A stretch of 64,000 nt of DNA from Lachnoclostridium sp. (GCA_023664665.1 JAMPEY010000009.1:1-64000), one strand, 5' to 3'. Counted from the first letter of the stretch, positions 19,401 to 26,678 are shown. Notes: generated from the sequence alone by a model not told the origin. Translations and numbers: made by a program.

Positions 19401-19923
19401 CCGGAATCACTGCCGCTTTTTTCTTCCGGGAACCGTCATCCGTCCGCTTAATGGGAAAGGAAAAAAGCCCCAGATAATCCGTAACCCTTACTTCTTTAAC
19501 GCCTATCATGGATTTTCCGCAGATTTTTGCCCGGAAAGTCACCGCAAAGCTTTTCTCTGCCTTGGGCAGGACAGATGCGATAATATCCGTATCCTCACAT
19601 ACCACTCTGGGGGTATCCGCCATTTTTACTTCAATGGGTGATGTGGGAAAAATAGAATGATTCCGCAGAGTAACCGTCATGCTGCAGGTATCCCCTTTGG
19701 AGAGAAGCACATCCTCCATCTCGCAGGAAACGGAAACCATTCTGCCGGACAGCCACGCAAAAAAGACCGATAAGGCAGGCGCGAGCAACAGCGCAAGCAG
19801 AACAAACCGGCCTACATTTGCATTGAGAAACAGCTCAAATACAACGGCGCAGGCAATCGCCAATATATAATTGATAATCCCCCCGATTATCGCGCGTACC
19901 TTCATGCCGCCCTCCATCCACAC
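16402..19923 (-). CDS. DUF58-transglutaminase fusion membrane protein
   Basis: One 1173-residue chain joining two proteins that are normally separate neighbours of MoxR. Two N-terminal helices (about 8-60) and a beta-rich part precede a DUF58 block, GYDSREYVPGDPLKRINWK (about 215-240). A multi-helix region follows (about 430-640), then an extracytoplasmic region with a transglutaminase core: Cys948 in GTCSDFA, His990 in GHAYPEV, and a Glu in YEATMP where Asp is usual. A final helix (about 1030-1055) and a cytosolic tail end the chain. DUF58/TgpA-like modules act with MoxR ATPases in envelope maturation; the substrate is unknown. An in-frame ATG at 19905 is an alternative start. Confidence 0.88.
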   Translation of the reverse strand: MWMEGGMKVRAIIGGIINYILAIACAVVFELFLNANVGRFVLLALLLAPALSVFFAWLSGRMVSVSCEMEDVLLSKGDTCSMTVTLRNHSIFPTSPIEVKMADTPRVVCEDTDIIASVLPKAEKSFAVTFRAKICGKSMIGVKEVRVTDYLGLFSFPIKRTDDGSRKKKAAVIPGIAEISARDDNIMQAMQASRNLDDSEDMVESQAVTFGGFPGYDSREYVPGDPLKRINWKQSAKRDKLIVRLDDEVSSQTIHVVLDSVYEEESIHPEIAEDAVENALGIIRVLVRHDYTVNYYAMGEHGFTDYQIEDELDLENVRLAMAEYSFAGKEAWDKGIERFPGSDILGKGGEGAFLFSTPNSLDEAEALTEGQSDNIHVTVYSAAPSASEAETLDVESVPKKAVVITKEKTGLWKKFLDVIKEFAPSYFLAFLLSLSVFLVFDVPIISVWTLLQAVVCACLFAVCTYVNRHRIIGSMLMTVLMMALLSVYARIVFSSGYGITYTHWFLSGGESVDSTAAYLLSLVVMFTVFFSVVVYYFANVLYRTSFLMLVSLIPFLIHVKIMKDINMVPVVFITVLNVVILLMYMRKNRDSGKRMVGYVAGFVSVAFYALVFVLIGLAAPKQENTRYYYAFENAFMGGNISEQLPESYSQMSSFSGNADNFNELNNRKLYEVNVTKDVGNLYLKRQNFDLYDFENDRWYALEEYAQPDITPEVWGSIRNRMDLGLLAKAMECVEGYEPGFLEKYGLNRIESGFEEPRYQMEIETMNFPSVAYLTTARTAEVAVPQDRYDNFSDSRVSSGGVYQNTEGFLDRNLTYMVDFYHDFNARNRWIQQGGANMNIDTAMTMLEEMEDILSAEGETEYGSVVDAYMYETQLAMEYREACAENNELIPDSIRELAAEITGNCTYDWEKALAIQNYFQQNDFVYDLSYRAPDDSVEYFLFEGKTGTCSDFASAYVLLARAAGVTARYAEGFVPAQEYEDLYVVRTNCGHAYPEVYIENVGFVVYEATMPASYRNSVSRNSGVMFYLMRAGVRGLIILAAVSGIIMTLLFLKTVFEPFVRELWFHRKFGKAEPGKAVVMLYKRIAGRHMGKLIRNAGAYTPYEYAVIFEDKVGYDMSGITFMLEDAAYCGKTLNGEDKRKAREIYKAAVAALRQKKKEWAKERRRRHGKQADT

Positions 19924-19934
19924 CTCACATTTGT

Positions 19935-20090
19935 ATCATACCGCTTCAGCGGCACAAACAATCCGTGAATCTGCACAGATTCGGAAGAATCCGCTTGCGG
20001 ATTCTTCGGTGTGAGATTTAGAATTTCTTAGGTGCTGTCCTAAAGAGGGGTGTTTACACACCCTCTTAGCACCTTAGAAATTCTGCTCAC
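19935..20090 (-). repeat. Long palindromic intergenic repeat, copy A
   Basis: Consists of a CCGCTTCAGCGG hairpin, a GAAGAATCCGC/GCGGATTCTTC hairpin and a hairpin of about 85 bases with arms GTGAGATTTAGAATTTCTTA and the matching AGCACCTTAGAAATTCTGCTCAC, plus an inner palindrome (AAGAGGGTGTG arms). The same three-part element recurs at 49064-49190. It lies between moxR and the DUF58 gene, overlaps the moxR stop codon and ends just before the next ribosome binding site. Confidence 0.85.
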
Positions 20091-21040
20091 AATTCCACCG
20101 GCACCATAATATTCTCCATGACTTTCCGGATGGCACTTTCATTGTCAATAAAAAGAGATTTTCCTTTGGGCGTGAGTATGATTCTATGGGCAAGAACATA
20201 GGGCGCCAATTTCTTGACATCATCCGGAATTACGAAAGTCCTTCCCTCTACATAGGCATAAGCCTTTGCCATACGGTATAAGGCAATGCTTCCTCTGGGA
20301 GAAGCGCCTAACTTGATAAATTCCATAGCTCTGGTAGCTTCCACAATATTTATCATATAATCCCTGACTCCGTCCGCACAGTAAATCTCAGGAATCTGTT
20401 CGGACATCTCCACAATTTCCTCACAGGTAATCACCGCACCCAGATTCTCGGAAGAAATCTGTTTCTCATTCCGAAGCAGGATATCCCTCTCTTCTTCCAG
20501 ATTCGGATACCCCAGAGTAAGCTTCATAAGAAATCTGTCCATCTGGGCTTCCGGAAGATGATAGGTTCCGTATGTTTCCACCGGGTTCTGGGTTGCAAGC
20601 ACCATAAAGGGCTTCGGCAGCTCATAAGTAACGCCGTCAACACTGACCTGTCTCTCCTCCATAACCTCAAGAAGCGCGGATTGTGACTTCGGTGAGGCAC
20701 GGTTGATCTCATCCGCCAATAAAAAGTTGCAGAAGGTGGCGCCCTTTCTAAACTCATTTTCATGACTTACGGGATTTATCATGGTAAATCCCGTAATATC
20801 CGTCGGCATCACATCCGGAGTCATCTGTACTCTGCCGAATTCACCGTTGCAGGAGCTTGCAAGGGCGGAAACCAATCTGGTCTTTCCCACTCCCGGAACA
20901 TCCTCGATCAATACATGCCCTCCCGCAAGCATGGACGCCACCACCAGTTCGATGCAGTCCCTCTTTCCTACGATAACCTTTTCTATATTGTCAATCAGCG
21001 CCTTTATTTTGTCGTTTTTCTGCTCGCTTCTTTCAATCAA
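20087..21040 (-). CDS. MoxR family AAA+ ATPase
   Basis: A 317-residue AAA+ chaperone-like ATPase. Walker A is GVGKTRL in the block EDVPGVGKTRLV (about residues 45-55), Walker B is LLADEINRASPK (about 105-116), sensor 1 lies in MVLATQNPVETYGTYHLPEAQMDRF, and the lid domain fills the C-terminal third. MoxR proteins sit beside DUF58, von Willebrand A and transglutaminase proteins and help assemble or activate complexes; here the partner is the fused DUF58-transglutaminase protein next door. Translation starts at TTG, with GGAGG seven bases before it; no in-frame ATG lies close by. It is 33 bases from deoC and probably shares its transcript. Confidence 0.93.
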   Translation of the reverse strand: MIERSEQKNDKIKALIDNIEKVIVGKRDCIELVVASMLAGGHVLIEDVPGVGKTRLVSALASSCNGEFGRVQMTPDVMPTDITGFTMINPVSHENEFRKGATFCNFLLADEINRASPKSQSALLEVMEERQVSVDGVTYELPKPFMVLATQNPVETYGTYHLPEAQMDRFLMKLTLGYPNLEEERDILLRNEKQISSENLGAVITCEEIVEMSEQIPEIYCADGVRDYMINIVEATRAMEFIKLGASPRGSIALYRMAKAYAYVEGRTFVIPDDVKKLAPYVLAHRIILTPKGKSLFIDNESAIRKVMENIMVPVEL

Positions 21041-21073
21041 GCCAATACCTCCTGCCTTTGTATGTTCCGTACC

Positions 21074-21727
21074 TTATAACTTATCTTTGCAGAGCTCTAC
21101 CCCTTTGGAAGTCCCTATTCGCTCACAGCCGAGATTTAAAAACATTTCCATATCCTCTAATGTGGACACGCCTCCGGCTGCCTTGATTTTGACATTGGAA
21201 CCGATATGCTCCTTAAAAAGCTCTATATCTTCTCTGGTCGCCCCGTTTGTGCCAAAACCCGTGGATGTTTTGATATAATCCGCCCCTGCCGCTGTGACCG
21301 CCTTACACATGGCAATCTTTTCTTCCTCTGTCAGATAACAGGTTTCGATAATCACTTTCAATATATGATTTCCGCAGGCTCCTTTCAATGTGCGGATTTC
21401 CTCCTCCACCTTGTCGAAAAGTCCGTTTTTCACATCGCTGATATTGACCACCATGTCAATCTCGTTGCAGCCCTCCGAAAGCGCCTGCTTCGTCTCTGCG
21501 AGCTTTGCGGCCGTCACACTGTAACCCAAAGGAAAACCTACCACCGTGCAGATATTCACTTTCTCCCCGTAAGCGTCATGAATCCTTTTGACATAAGCGG
21601 GAGGTACGCACACACTTGCCGTATGATAAGCGACTGCTTCCTCACAGAGCTTTTTGATATCCTCCCATGTGGCAAATGCCTTTAACTGCGTATGGTCTAC
21701 TTTGCTTAATATTTCCTGTACCGTCAT
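21074..21727 (-). CDS. deoC: Deoxyribose-phosphate aldolase
   Basis: Cleaves 2-deoxyribose 5-phosphate to glyceraldehyde 3-phosphate and acetaldehyde, feeding deoxynucleosides into glycolysis. The 217 residues form the usual class I TIM barrel. The Schiff-base lysine is in ADYIKTSTGF (about residue 152), with a second active-site lysine in KIKAAGGV (about 181), and the N-terminal DHTQLKAFAT matches the family. AAGGAG precedes the ATG. It precedes moxR on the same strand with no other nucleoside gene nearby, so its operon position appears incidental. Direct and inverted repeats of TGTGAAA-type in the 89-base upstream gap could be operator sites. Confidence 0.96.
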   Translation of the reverse strand: MTVQEILSKVDHTQLKAFATWEDIKKLCEEAVAYHTASVCVPPAYVKRIHDAYGEKVNICTVVGFPLGYSVTAAKLAETKQALSEGCNEIDMVVNISDVKNGLFDKVEEEIRTLKGACGNHILKVIIETCYLTEEEKIAMCKAVTAAGADYIKTSTGFGTNGATREDIELFKEHIGSNVKIKAAGGVSTLEDMEMFLNLGCERIGTSKGVELCKDKL

Positions 21728-21816
21728 AGATTCTCCTTATCAATATTAAATGTTTGTGAAACTCTGGTTTTGGTAAAGTGTCGTTGTGTGAAAGTCTGAG
21801 TTTCGCATTTTCGGAA

Positions 21817-23304
21817 TCAAATATTTAAAAATTCCCTCACGGTATCTTTCATCTTGTCCACATCGCACTGCTTATCATGCACCACAGGCGCTGTGCGGAT
21901 TTCCTCAATGGCGGCAGGCACCTTCACGCCGGCAATTTGGGAAAGCTCGTCCACCAGCTCGAAATCTCCCATGGAATCATATTTTTCATCAATGGCATTC
22001 ATCACACTTCTGGTGAACTTAAAAGGACTCGCGGTGGACACAATCACCGTCTTTGTATCATCCTTTGTTTCCTCTTTGTATTTCCGGTAAACGGCGGATG
22101 CCACGGAAGTGTGGGTATCGATTACATAGCCGCATTCTTTATAAAGTCTTGCAATCTCCTCTGCGGTTTCTTTCTCGCTTGCATAATTTCCATAGAAATC
22201 CTTAAGTCCCTGCTTCATTTCCTCCGTAATCCGGTATTTGCCCTGACTGCTCAATGCCGCCATCAGTTCTTTATTTTTGTCCGCATCGTCTCCCGCAATG
22301 CGGTAAATCAAACGCTCTAAATTGCTGGAAATCAAAATGTCCATGGAAGGGGATGAGGTCAGCACAAAATCCCTGTTCCTGTCATAATCCCCGGTGTTTA
22401 AGAAATCATAAAGCACCTTATTTTCATTGGATGCGCAGATTAATTTCCCAATGGGGAGCCCCATGTTCTTCGCATAAAATGCTGCAAGAATATTGCCGAA
22501 ATTGCCCGTTGGAACCACTACATTGATGGTTTCCCCATCGGCAATCATTCCCTCTTTCAAAAGCTTTGCATAGGCATAAACATAATAGCACACCTGAGGA
22601 ATTAGCCTGCCGATATTAATGGAATTGGCGGAAGAAAAACGAAATCCCTTTGCCGCCATCTCCTCCTCTAACTCTTTATCGGAGAAAATCTTTTTTACCC
22701 CGGTCTGGGCATCGTCAAAATTGCCATGGATGCCCACCACTAAAGTATTGGCGCCCTTTTGCGTCACCATCTGCTTTTCCTGAATGGGACTTACGCCGTT
22801 CTTGGGATAAAATACGATGATTCCGGTGCCCTCCACATTGGCAAAGCCAGCCAGCGCTGCCTTTCCGGTATCGCCGGAGGTCGCCGTCAAAATTACGATT
22901 TCATCCCGAATGTGGTTCTTTTTCGCGGAAGTAATCATTAAATGGGGCAGAATCGAAAGCGCCATATCCTTAAAAGCAATGGTGGAGCCGTGGAACAGCT
23001 CCAGATAATAAGAACCGTCAGCTTCCTTCAAGGGCGCAATCTCTTTTGTGTCAAACTTCTCGTCATATGCCCTCTCAATGCAGCTTTTTAACTCCGTTTC
23101 CGAAAAATCCGTCAGAAACAGTTTCATTACTTCATATGCCACCTGTTTGTAATCCATTTCGGAAAGCTCTTTCAGGCTTTTGTCAAGGGCAGGAATGTGG
23201 TCCGGCACAAATAATCCGCCGTCATCCGCAAGTCCTTTTAAGATTGCCTCCGATGCCTTCACCTGATTTTCTTTGCTTCTCGTGCTATTATAAAATACTT
23301 CCAT
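21817..23304 (-). CDS. thrC: Threonine synthase
   Basis: PLP enzyme turning O-phosphohomoserine into threonine, the last step of the pathway. About 495 residues, which fits the longer class of threonine synthases. The PLP lysine lies in HGSTIAFKDMALS (about residue 112); the phosphate-binding and cofactor loop includes TATSGDTGKAALAG and VPTGNFGNILA. The ATG at 23304 follows GGAGG by seven bases; a GTG directly upstream at 23307 is less likely. No other threonine gene is nearby. A promoter with a perfect -10 box lies at 23368-23396. No leader peptide or riboswitch was seen before it. Confidence 0.95.
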   Translation of the reverse strand: MEVFYNSTRSKENQVKASEAILKGLADDGGLFVPDHIPALDKSLKELSEMDYKQVAYEVMKLFLTDFSETELKSCIERAYDEKFDTKEIAPLKEADGSYYLELFHGSTIAFKDMALSILPHLMITSAKKNHIRDEIVILTATSGDTGKAALAGFANVEGTGIIVFYPKNGVSPIQEKQMVTQKGANTLVVGIHGNFDDAQTGVKKIFSDKELEEEMAAKGFRFSSANSINIGRLIPQVCYYVYAYAKLLKEGMIADGETINVVVPTGNFGNILAAFYAKNMGLPIGKLICASNENKVLYDFLNTGDYDRNRDFVLTSSPSMDILISSNLERLIYRIAGDDADKNKELMAALSSQGKYRITEEMKQGLKDFYGNYASEKETAEEIARLYKECGYVIDTHTSVASAVYRKYKEETKDDTKTVIVSTASPFKFTRSVMNAIDEKYDSMGDFELVDELSQIAGVKVPAAIEEIRTAPVVHDKQCDVDKMKDTVREFLNI

Positions 23305-23367
23305 CACTTTTCCTCCGTAAAAGCCAATGCCGCTTTGCTTCGCACCGCTTGTTTTTTCACTGCGGTT

Positions 23368-23396
23368 ATTATATCACACTTTATAGAATGGCGCAA
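23368..23396 (-). promoter_or_regulatory. Promoter of thrC
   Basis: TTGCGC (complement of 23391-23396), 17-base spacer and perfect TATAAT (complement of 23368-23373), about 65 bases before the thrC start. Confidence 0.75.
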
Positions 23397-23495
23397 TTCA
23401 TCAAAATATAGTTTTTTATCGCAGAAAATCAATAACCTCTTTTTATGGTGTTTCATACAATAAATTAAATATGATATGTAGAAAGGTCAGATTTT

Positions 23496-24266
23496 ATGCA
23501 GAATCTGTTGGAACTGAAAAATATCGGTTATGCCTATCACAGCCTTCACGGTGAAACACAGGCAATCAGCAATATTTCCTTCGGCGTCACGGAAGGCGAA
23601 TTTGTTGCGGTGGTAGGCCCCAGTGGATGCGGCAAGTCAACGCTTTTATCTATTATCGCAGGGCTTCTTAAGCCGGAGGAAGGCACCATTCTTGTCAATA
23701 ACCCCGATGGTTCCCTCCGTTATCCCCGAATCGGATATATGTTACAGCATGACCATCTCTTTGAATGGCGCACCGTGTATAAAAATGTCACTCTCGGGCT
23801 GGAAATCAACCATATGCTCACCGAAGAGAGATTGTCCTATATTGATAAGCTGTTGGAGGATTACGGACTTTCCAAATTCCGTGACAAACGGCCCAGCGAG
23901 CTTTCCGGCGGCATGAAGCAGCGCGCGGCGTTAATCAGAACCCTTGCCTTAGACCCGCAGCTTTTGCTTTTGGATGAACCCTTCAGCGCTTTGGACTACC
24001 AGACAAGGCTCATGGTATCTGCGGACATCTGCAGCCTGATTCGCAAGACGGGTAAAACCATGCTTATTATTACCCACGACCTGTCCGAAGCCATCAGTCT
24101 GGCGGACCGTGTTATCGTCCTTTCGGGAAGACCCGCCCACATCAAATGCGAACTGCCCATAAAGCTTACTCCAACCGATAACTCTCCCCTTGCCGCCAGA
24201 AACGCGCCGGAATTTAACGCCTATTTTAACAAACTATGGGAGGTATTGACCAGTGAAGACGATTAA
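23496..24266 (+). CDS. ABC transporter ATP-binding protein (SsuB/TauB/ThiZ-type importer)
   Basis: Nucleotide-binding subunit, 256 residues. Walker A is GPSGCGKST (about residue 46), Q-loop in MLQHDHLFEWRT, signature LSGGMKQRAALIR (about 136), Walker B LLLLDEPFSALD and the H-loop in IITHDLSEA. The sequence resembles ATPases of the nitrate/sulfonate/taurine and thiamine-precursor group. GAAAGGTCAG precedes the ATG. Its last 14 bases overlap the permease gene, so the two are co-translated. No substrate-binding protein is present within 2 kb either side, so substrate cannot be assigned; the operon probably borrows a binding protein from elsewhere in the genome. Confidence 0.9.
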   Translation: MQNLLELKNIGYAYHSLHGETQAISNISFGVTEGEFVAVVGPSGCGKSTLLSIIAGLLKPEEGTILVNNPDGSLRYPRIGYMLQHDHLFEWRTVYKNVTLGLEINHMLTEERLSYIDKLLEDYGLSKFRDKRPSELSGGMKQRAALIRTLALDPQLLLLDEPFSALDYQTRLMVSADICSLIRKTGKTMLIITHDLSEAISLADRVIVLSGRPAHIKCELPIKLTPTDNSPLAARNAPEFNAYFNKLWEVLTSEDD

Positions 24267-25065
24267 AACGCCTCTTGGCAGACAGGAGGAATTTGTAAAA
24301 CAACATAAGAGACGCCACAGGCAGGTTGCCACCTTGCGGTTCCTGCTGTTTCTTTTTTTCCTGATACTTTGGGAAGCAAGTGCACACTTTGGATGGATTG
24401 ACAGCTTTTTCTTTTCCAGCCCCAGCCGAGTCATCATCCAGCTTGGAAAGCTTTGTGCGGACCGCTCGCTTTTTCTCCATATCGGCATCACCCTGTATGA
24501 AACGATTTTAAGCTTCCTGCTGGTGTTTTTTATCAGCCTGATATCCGCCACAGCCCTGTGGTATTCCGCCAAGCTTTCCGACATTTTGGAGCCGTACCTT
24601 GTGATTTTAAACAGCCTGCCGAAGTCCGCTCTGGCTCCTCTGTTCATCGTCTGGCTCGGCACAGGCACCACCACCATTATCGTGGCCGGCATTTCCGTTG
24701 CTCTGTTTGGCTCCATCATAAGCTTTTATACCGGCTTTAAACAATGCGACCCGGAGAAAATCACTCTAATTTATACCTTGGGCGGAAGCAGGCGGGATGC
24801 CTTTAAAAAAGTGGTGCTGCCCAGCTCCATTCCCATTTTAATCAGCACCACAAAGGTAAATATCGGGCTTGCCCTGGTGGGGGTCATTATCGGTGAATTT
24901 CTTGCTGCAAGGCGCGGGCTCGGATATCTGATCATCTACGGTTCTCAGGTATTTAAGCTGGATCTGGTCATCACCAGCATCCTGCTTTTGTGCATTATCG
25001 CCATGGGATTTTACAAGGGGATTCAGATGATAGAGCATCATATCAAAAAACAGATGAAGGTGTAA
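24253..25065 (+). CDS. ABC transporter permease (SsuC/TauC-type)
   Basis: Membrane subunit of an ABC importer, 270 residues with about six helices. A lysine/arginine-rich cytosolic start (KQHKRRHRQ) leads to the first helix at about 30-50. The EAA coupling motif appears as TLGGSRRDAFKKVVLPSSIPIL (about residues 175-197; conserved G in LGG), which docks to the neighbouring ATPase. Its start overlaps the ATPase gene by 14 bases. Downstream is a GC-rich hairpin at 25072-25092 lacking a T-tract. Substrate unknown: members transport sulfonates, nitrate, bicarbonate or pyrimidine precursors. Confidence 0.9.
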   Translation: MKTIKTPLGRQEEFVKQHKRRHRQVATLRFLLFLFFLILWEASAHFGWIDSFFFSSPSRVIIQLGKLCADRSLFLHIGITLYETILSFLLVFFISLISATALWYSAKLSDILEPYLVILNSLPKSALAPLFIVWLGTGTTTIIVAGISVALFGSIISFYTGFKQCDPEKITLIYTLGGSRRDAFKKVVLPSSIPILISTTKVNIGLALVGVIIGEFLAARRGLGYLIIYGSQVFKLDLVITSILLLCIIAMGFYKGIQMIEHHIKKQMKV

Positions 25066-25071
25066 AAATTT

Positions 25072-25092
25072 CCGGGTCATGGGCAGACCCGG
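25072..25092 (+). terminator. Hairpin after the ABC transporter operon
   Basis: CCGGGTC and GACCCGG form a perfect seven-base-pair stem seven bases after the permease stop codon. No T-run follows, so it may be an mRNA-stabilising hairpin rather than a true terminator. Confidence 0.4.
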
Positions 25093-25273
25093 AGATACAT
25101 AAGTTATTGATAATTCTTGCTATTTTAAATTTTCTCTTGCCACTTGTATATATCATATGTATAATATAGTCATAAATTCAAAAAATTACAATCTATTTTT
25201 TAGTCATCTTATTTATATCATGCTTTTCTTATTTTATATTTGCTGCATAGTTATCCCCTTTTAAAATTTTTCC

Positions 25274-25302
25274 TTGATTTTCATGCGCATAATGCGTATA
25301 AT
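25274..25302 (+). promoter_or_regulatory. Promoter and palindromic operator of hicAB
   Basis: TTGATT (25274-25279), 17-base spacer, perfect TATAAT (25297-25302). A 17-base near-perfect palindrome, ATGCGCAT-A-ATGCGTAT (25283-25299), fills the spacer and overlaps the -10 box. HicB antitoxins repress their own operon from such sites, so this is the likely HicB operator. Confidence 0.75.
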
Positions 25303-25324
25303 ATAATTATAAAGAGGTCATTGT

Positions 25325-25504
25325 ATGAGATTTCGCGAAATAGAGAAAATTATTTTAGCAGATGGATGGCAGTTTAAAAAGGCAACGGGTTCTCACTACT
25401 CGTACATCCACCCTACTAAACCCGGCAAATTTTCCATTCCCAATCATCCCGGAGACCTTGACCCCCGTACTATTAAATCTATTTTGAAGCAGGCTGGGCT
25501 GTAA
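25325..25504 (+). CDS. hicA: HicA mRNA interferase toxin (type II toxin-antitoxin)
   Basis: A 59-residue HicA protein: a small double-stranded-RNA-binding fold that cleaves mRNA independently of the ribosome when free. The frame reads MRFREIEKII at the start, then GWQFKKATGSHYSYIHP with the conserved catalytic His24, and IPNHPGDLDPRTIKSILKQA, the typical HicA tail. It starts at an ATG preceded by AAAGAGGTCATTGT and ends 36 bases before the hicB ATG. The toxin-first order is normal for hicAB. The gene lies in an AT-rich patch, in keeping with acquisition by transfer. The catalytic His is intact, so it is predicted active. Confidence 0.93.
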   Translation: MRFREIEKIILADGWQFKKATGSHYSYIHPTKPGKFSIPNHPGDLDPRTIKSILKQAGL

Positions 25505-25540
25505 ACCGTCTGGCACTGCAACATTGTGAAGGAGGCTTTT

Positions 25541-25951
25541 ATGATATTAACTTATCCTGCTTGTTTCTATCCTTGTGAAGAGAAAGAGGGAGGCTTTACT
25601 GTTGAGGTTCCTGACCTTCCCGGTTGTGTCAGCGAAGGCAGTACGCTGGCAGAAGCTATCCTCATGGGCACAGATGCAGCATCCGGCTGGGTGCTTGACG
25701 AATTGGAAGACGGAAAACCTGCACCCGCGGCAAGTTCCTTGGAGGATATCACCCCGGAACCCGGTGGGTTCGTAAGCATGCTGGTTCTGGATATGGATGC
25801 CTACGCTGAAAAATATGGCGAAAAGGCTGTAAGAAAAAATCTCACCATTCCTGCATGGCTCAATACATTTGCGGAAGACAATCACATTAACTTTTCACAA
25901 GTGCTTCAGGATTCCTTGATTGCCCTTTATCAGCAAAAACAACAGGCATAA
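25541..25951 (+). CDS. hicB: HicB antitoxin
   Basis: Antitoxin partner of HicA, 136 residues from the ATG at 25541, which follows GAAGGAGG by five bases; a GTG at 25526 would add five residues but lacks such a site. The N-terminal half is the degenerate RNase-H-like HicB domain (GGFTVEVPDLPGCVSEGSTLAEA). The C-terminal 45 residues (KNLTIPAWLNTFAEDNHINFS) form the DNA-binding part, of ribbon-helix-helix type. It should bind HicA and repress the operon at the palindrome at 25283-25299. Confidence 0.93.
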   Translation: MILTYPACFYPCEEKEGGFTVEVPDLPGCVSEGSTLAEAILMGTDAASGWVLDELEDGKPAPAASSLEDITPEPGGFVSMLVLDMDAYAEKYGEKAVRKNLTIPAWLNTFAEDNHINFSQVLQDSLIALYQQKQQA

Positions 25952-25981
25952 ATAACTCCAATGCAAAAGAGCAAAAATACG

Positions 25982-26007
25982 CCCCATGAGTCCGTAACTC
26001 ATGGGGC
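25982..26007. terminator. Hairpin between hicB and the zinc-ribbon gene
   Basis: CCCCATGAGT and ACTCATGGGG form a 10-base-pair stem with a 5-base loop, between convergent genes. A T-rich run (ATTTTTGC) follows on the minus strand, so it terminates the zinc-ribbon gene and possibly also hicAB. Confidence 0.75.
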
Positions 26008-26042
26008 TTCCCATTAAGCTGCATTTTTGCACATTGCTTACT

Positions 26043-26540
26043 TTACTCTACCTTTGTACCGCATTCCGTGCAGAACAAACTGCCTGCATCCAAAACATTT
26101 CCGCATTTTGCACATCTTCTCCCTGCTCCACTGGGAACAGTACCACCGGGAACTACGCCGCCGGAAACCGCCCCACTTGAAACAACTCCTCCCGGAACCG
26201 CGGTGCCAATTCCCAGATTACTGTTTATCAGTCTGATTTCTTCATCATATTTGGCGCCCATTTCTACCTTTTTGGCTTCCTGCTCCGCGATTCTTTTCTC
26301 CAATTCCGTTACCCTTGCCCAAAACTGTGTCAGATCAGCCTGTGTCTTATCCTTGCACCATGCGTTATACGCTGCCGCTCCTGCCTGCAGGAACACATTG
26401 CTGCGCTCACCCTGCAGCCGTCCAATCTCATTATTGATTGCAGCAAAAGCGGCTTCCCTGCGCAGCTCCAGACTTTTGACCTCCTGCTTCAGTTGTTTCG
26501 CCTTTTCATCTATTCCAAAAGCCTTGTCAAGTAATCCCAT
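26043..26540 (-). CDS. Coiled-coil protein with C-terminal zinc ribbon
   Basis: A soluble protein of about 165 residues with unknown function. Residues 10-105 are predicted to be helical coiled coil (KQLKQEVKSLELRREAAF; VTELEKRIAEQEAK). A low-complexity Gly/Val/Pro/Ser linker follows (VPGGVVSSGAVSGG), then a zinc-ribbon with CAKCGN and CTECGT pairs at the C-terminus. The start at 26540 is chosen because GGAGG lies seven bases upstream and the protein begins MGLLDKAFG; the frame also reaches 26567. It has its own near-consensus promoter and stands alone. Similar small coiled-coil/zinc-ribbon proteins are common in Firmicutes, with no established role. Confidence 0.8.
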   Translation of the reverse strand: MGLLDKAFGIDEKAKQLKQEVKSLELRREAAFAAINNEIGRLQGERSNVFLQAGAAAYNAWCKDKTQADLTQFWARVTELEKRIAEQEAKKVEMGAKYDEEIRLINSNLGIGTAVPGGVVSSGAVSGGVVPGGTVPSGAGRRCAKCGNVLDAGSLFCTECGTKVE

Positions 26541-26649
26541 TGTTCCATCCTCCGTTTTCTCTGTCACTTGTGTACTGCCGCATTCGTCAAAGGCGTCTGT
26601 ATCTGATTTATCGGTACTTCAGCTTCTCCCATCGAAAATTCCTTTTACT

Positions 26650-26678
26650 ACTATACTAACTATTTGGGAATATGTCAA
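26650..26678 (-). promoter_or_regulatory. Promoter of the zinc-ribbon gene
   Basis: TTGACA (complement of 26673-26678), 17-base spacer, TATAGT (complement of 26650-26655). It reads toward the zinc-ribbon gene with a leader of about 100 bases. Confidence 0.75.

Noticed and set aside
19935..20090. Repeats taken as a CRISPR array
   Set aside because: Only two full copies, far apart and palindromic, without regular spacers or cas genes.
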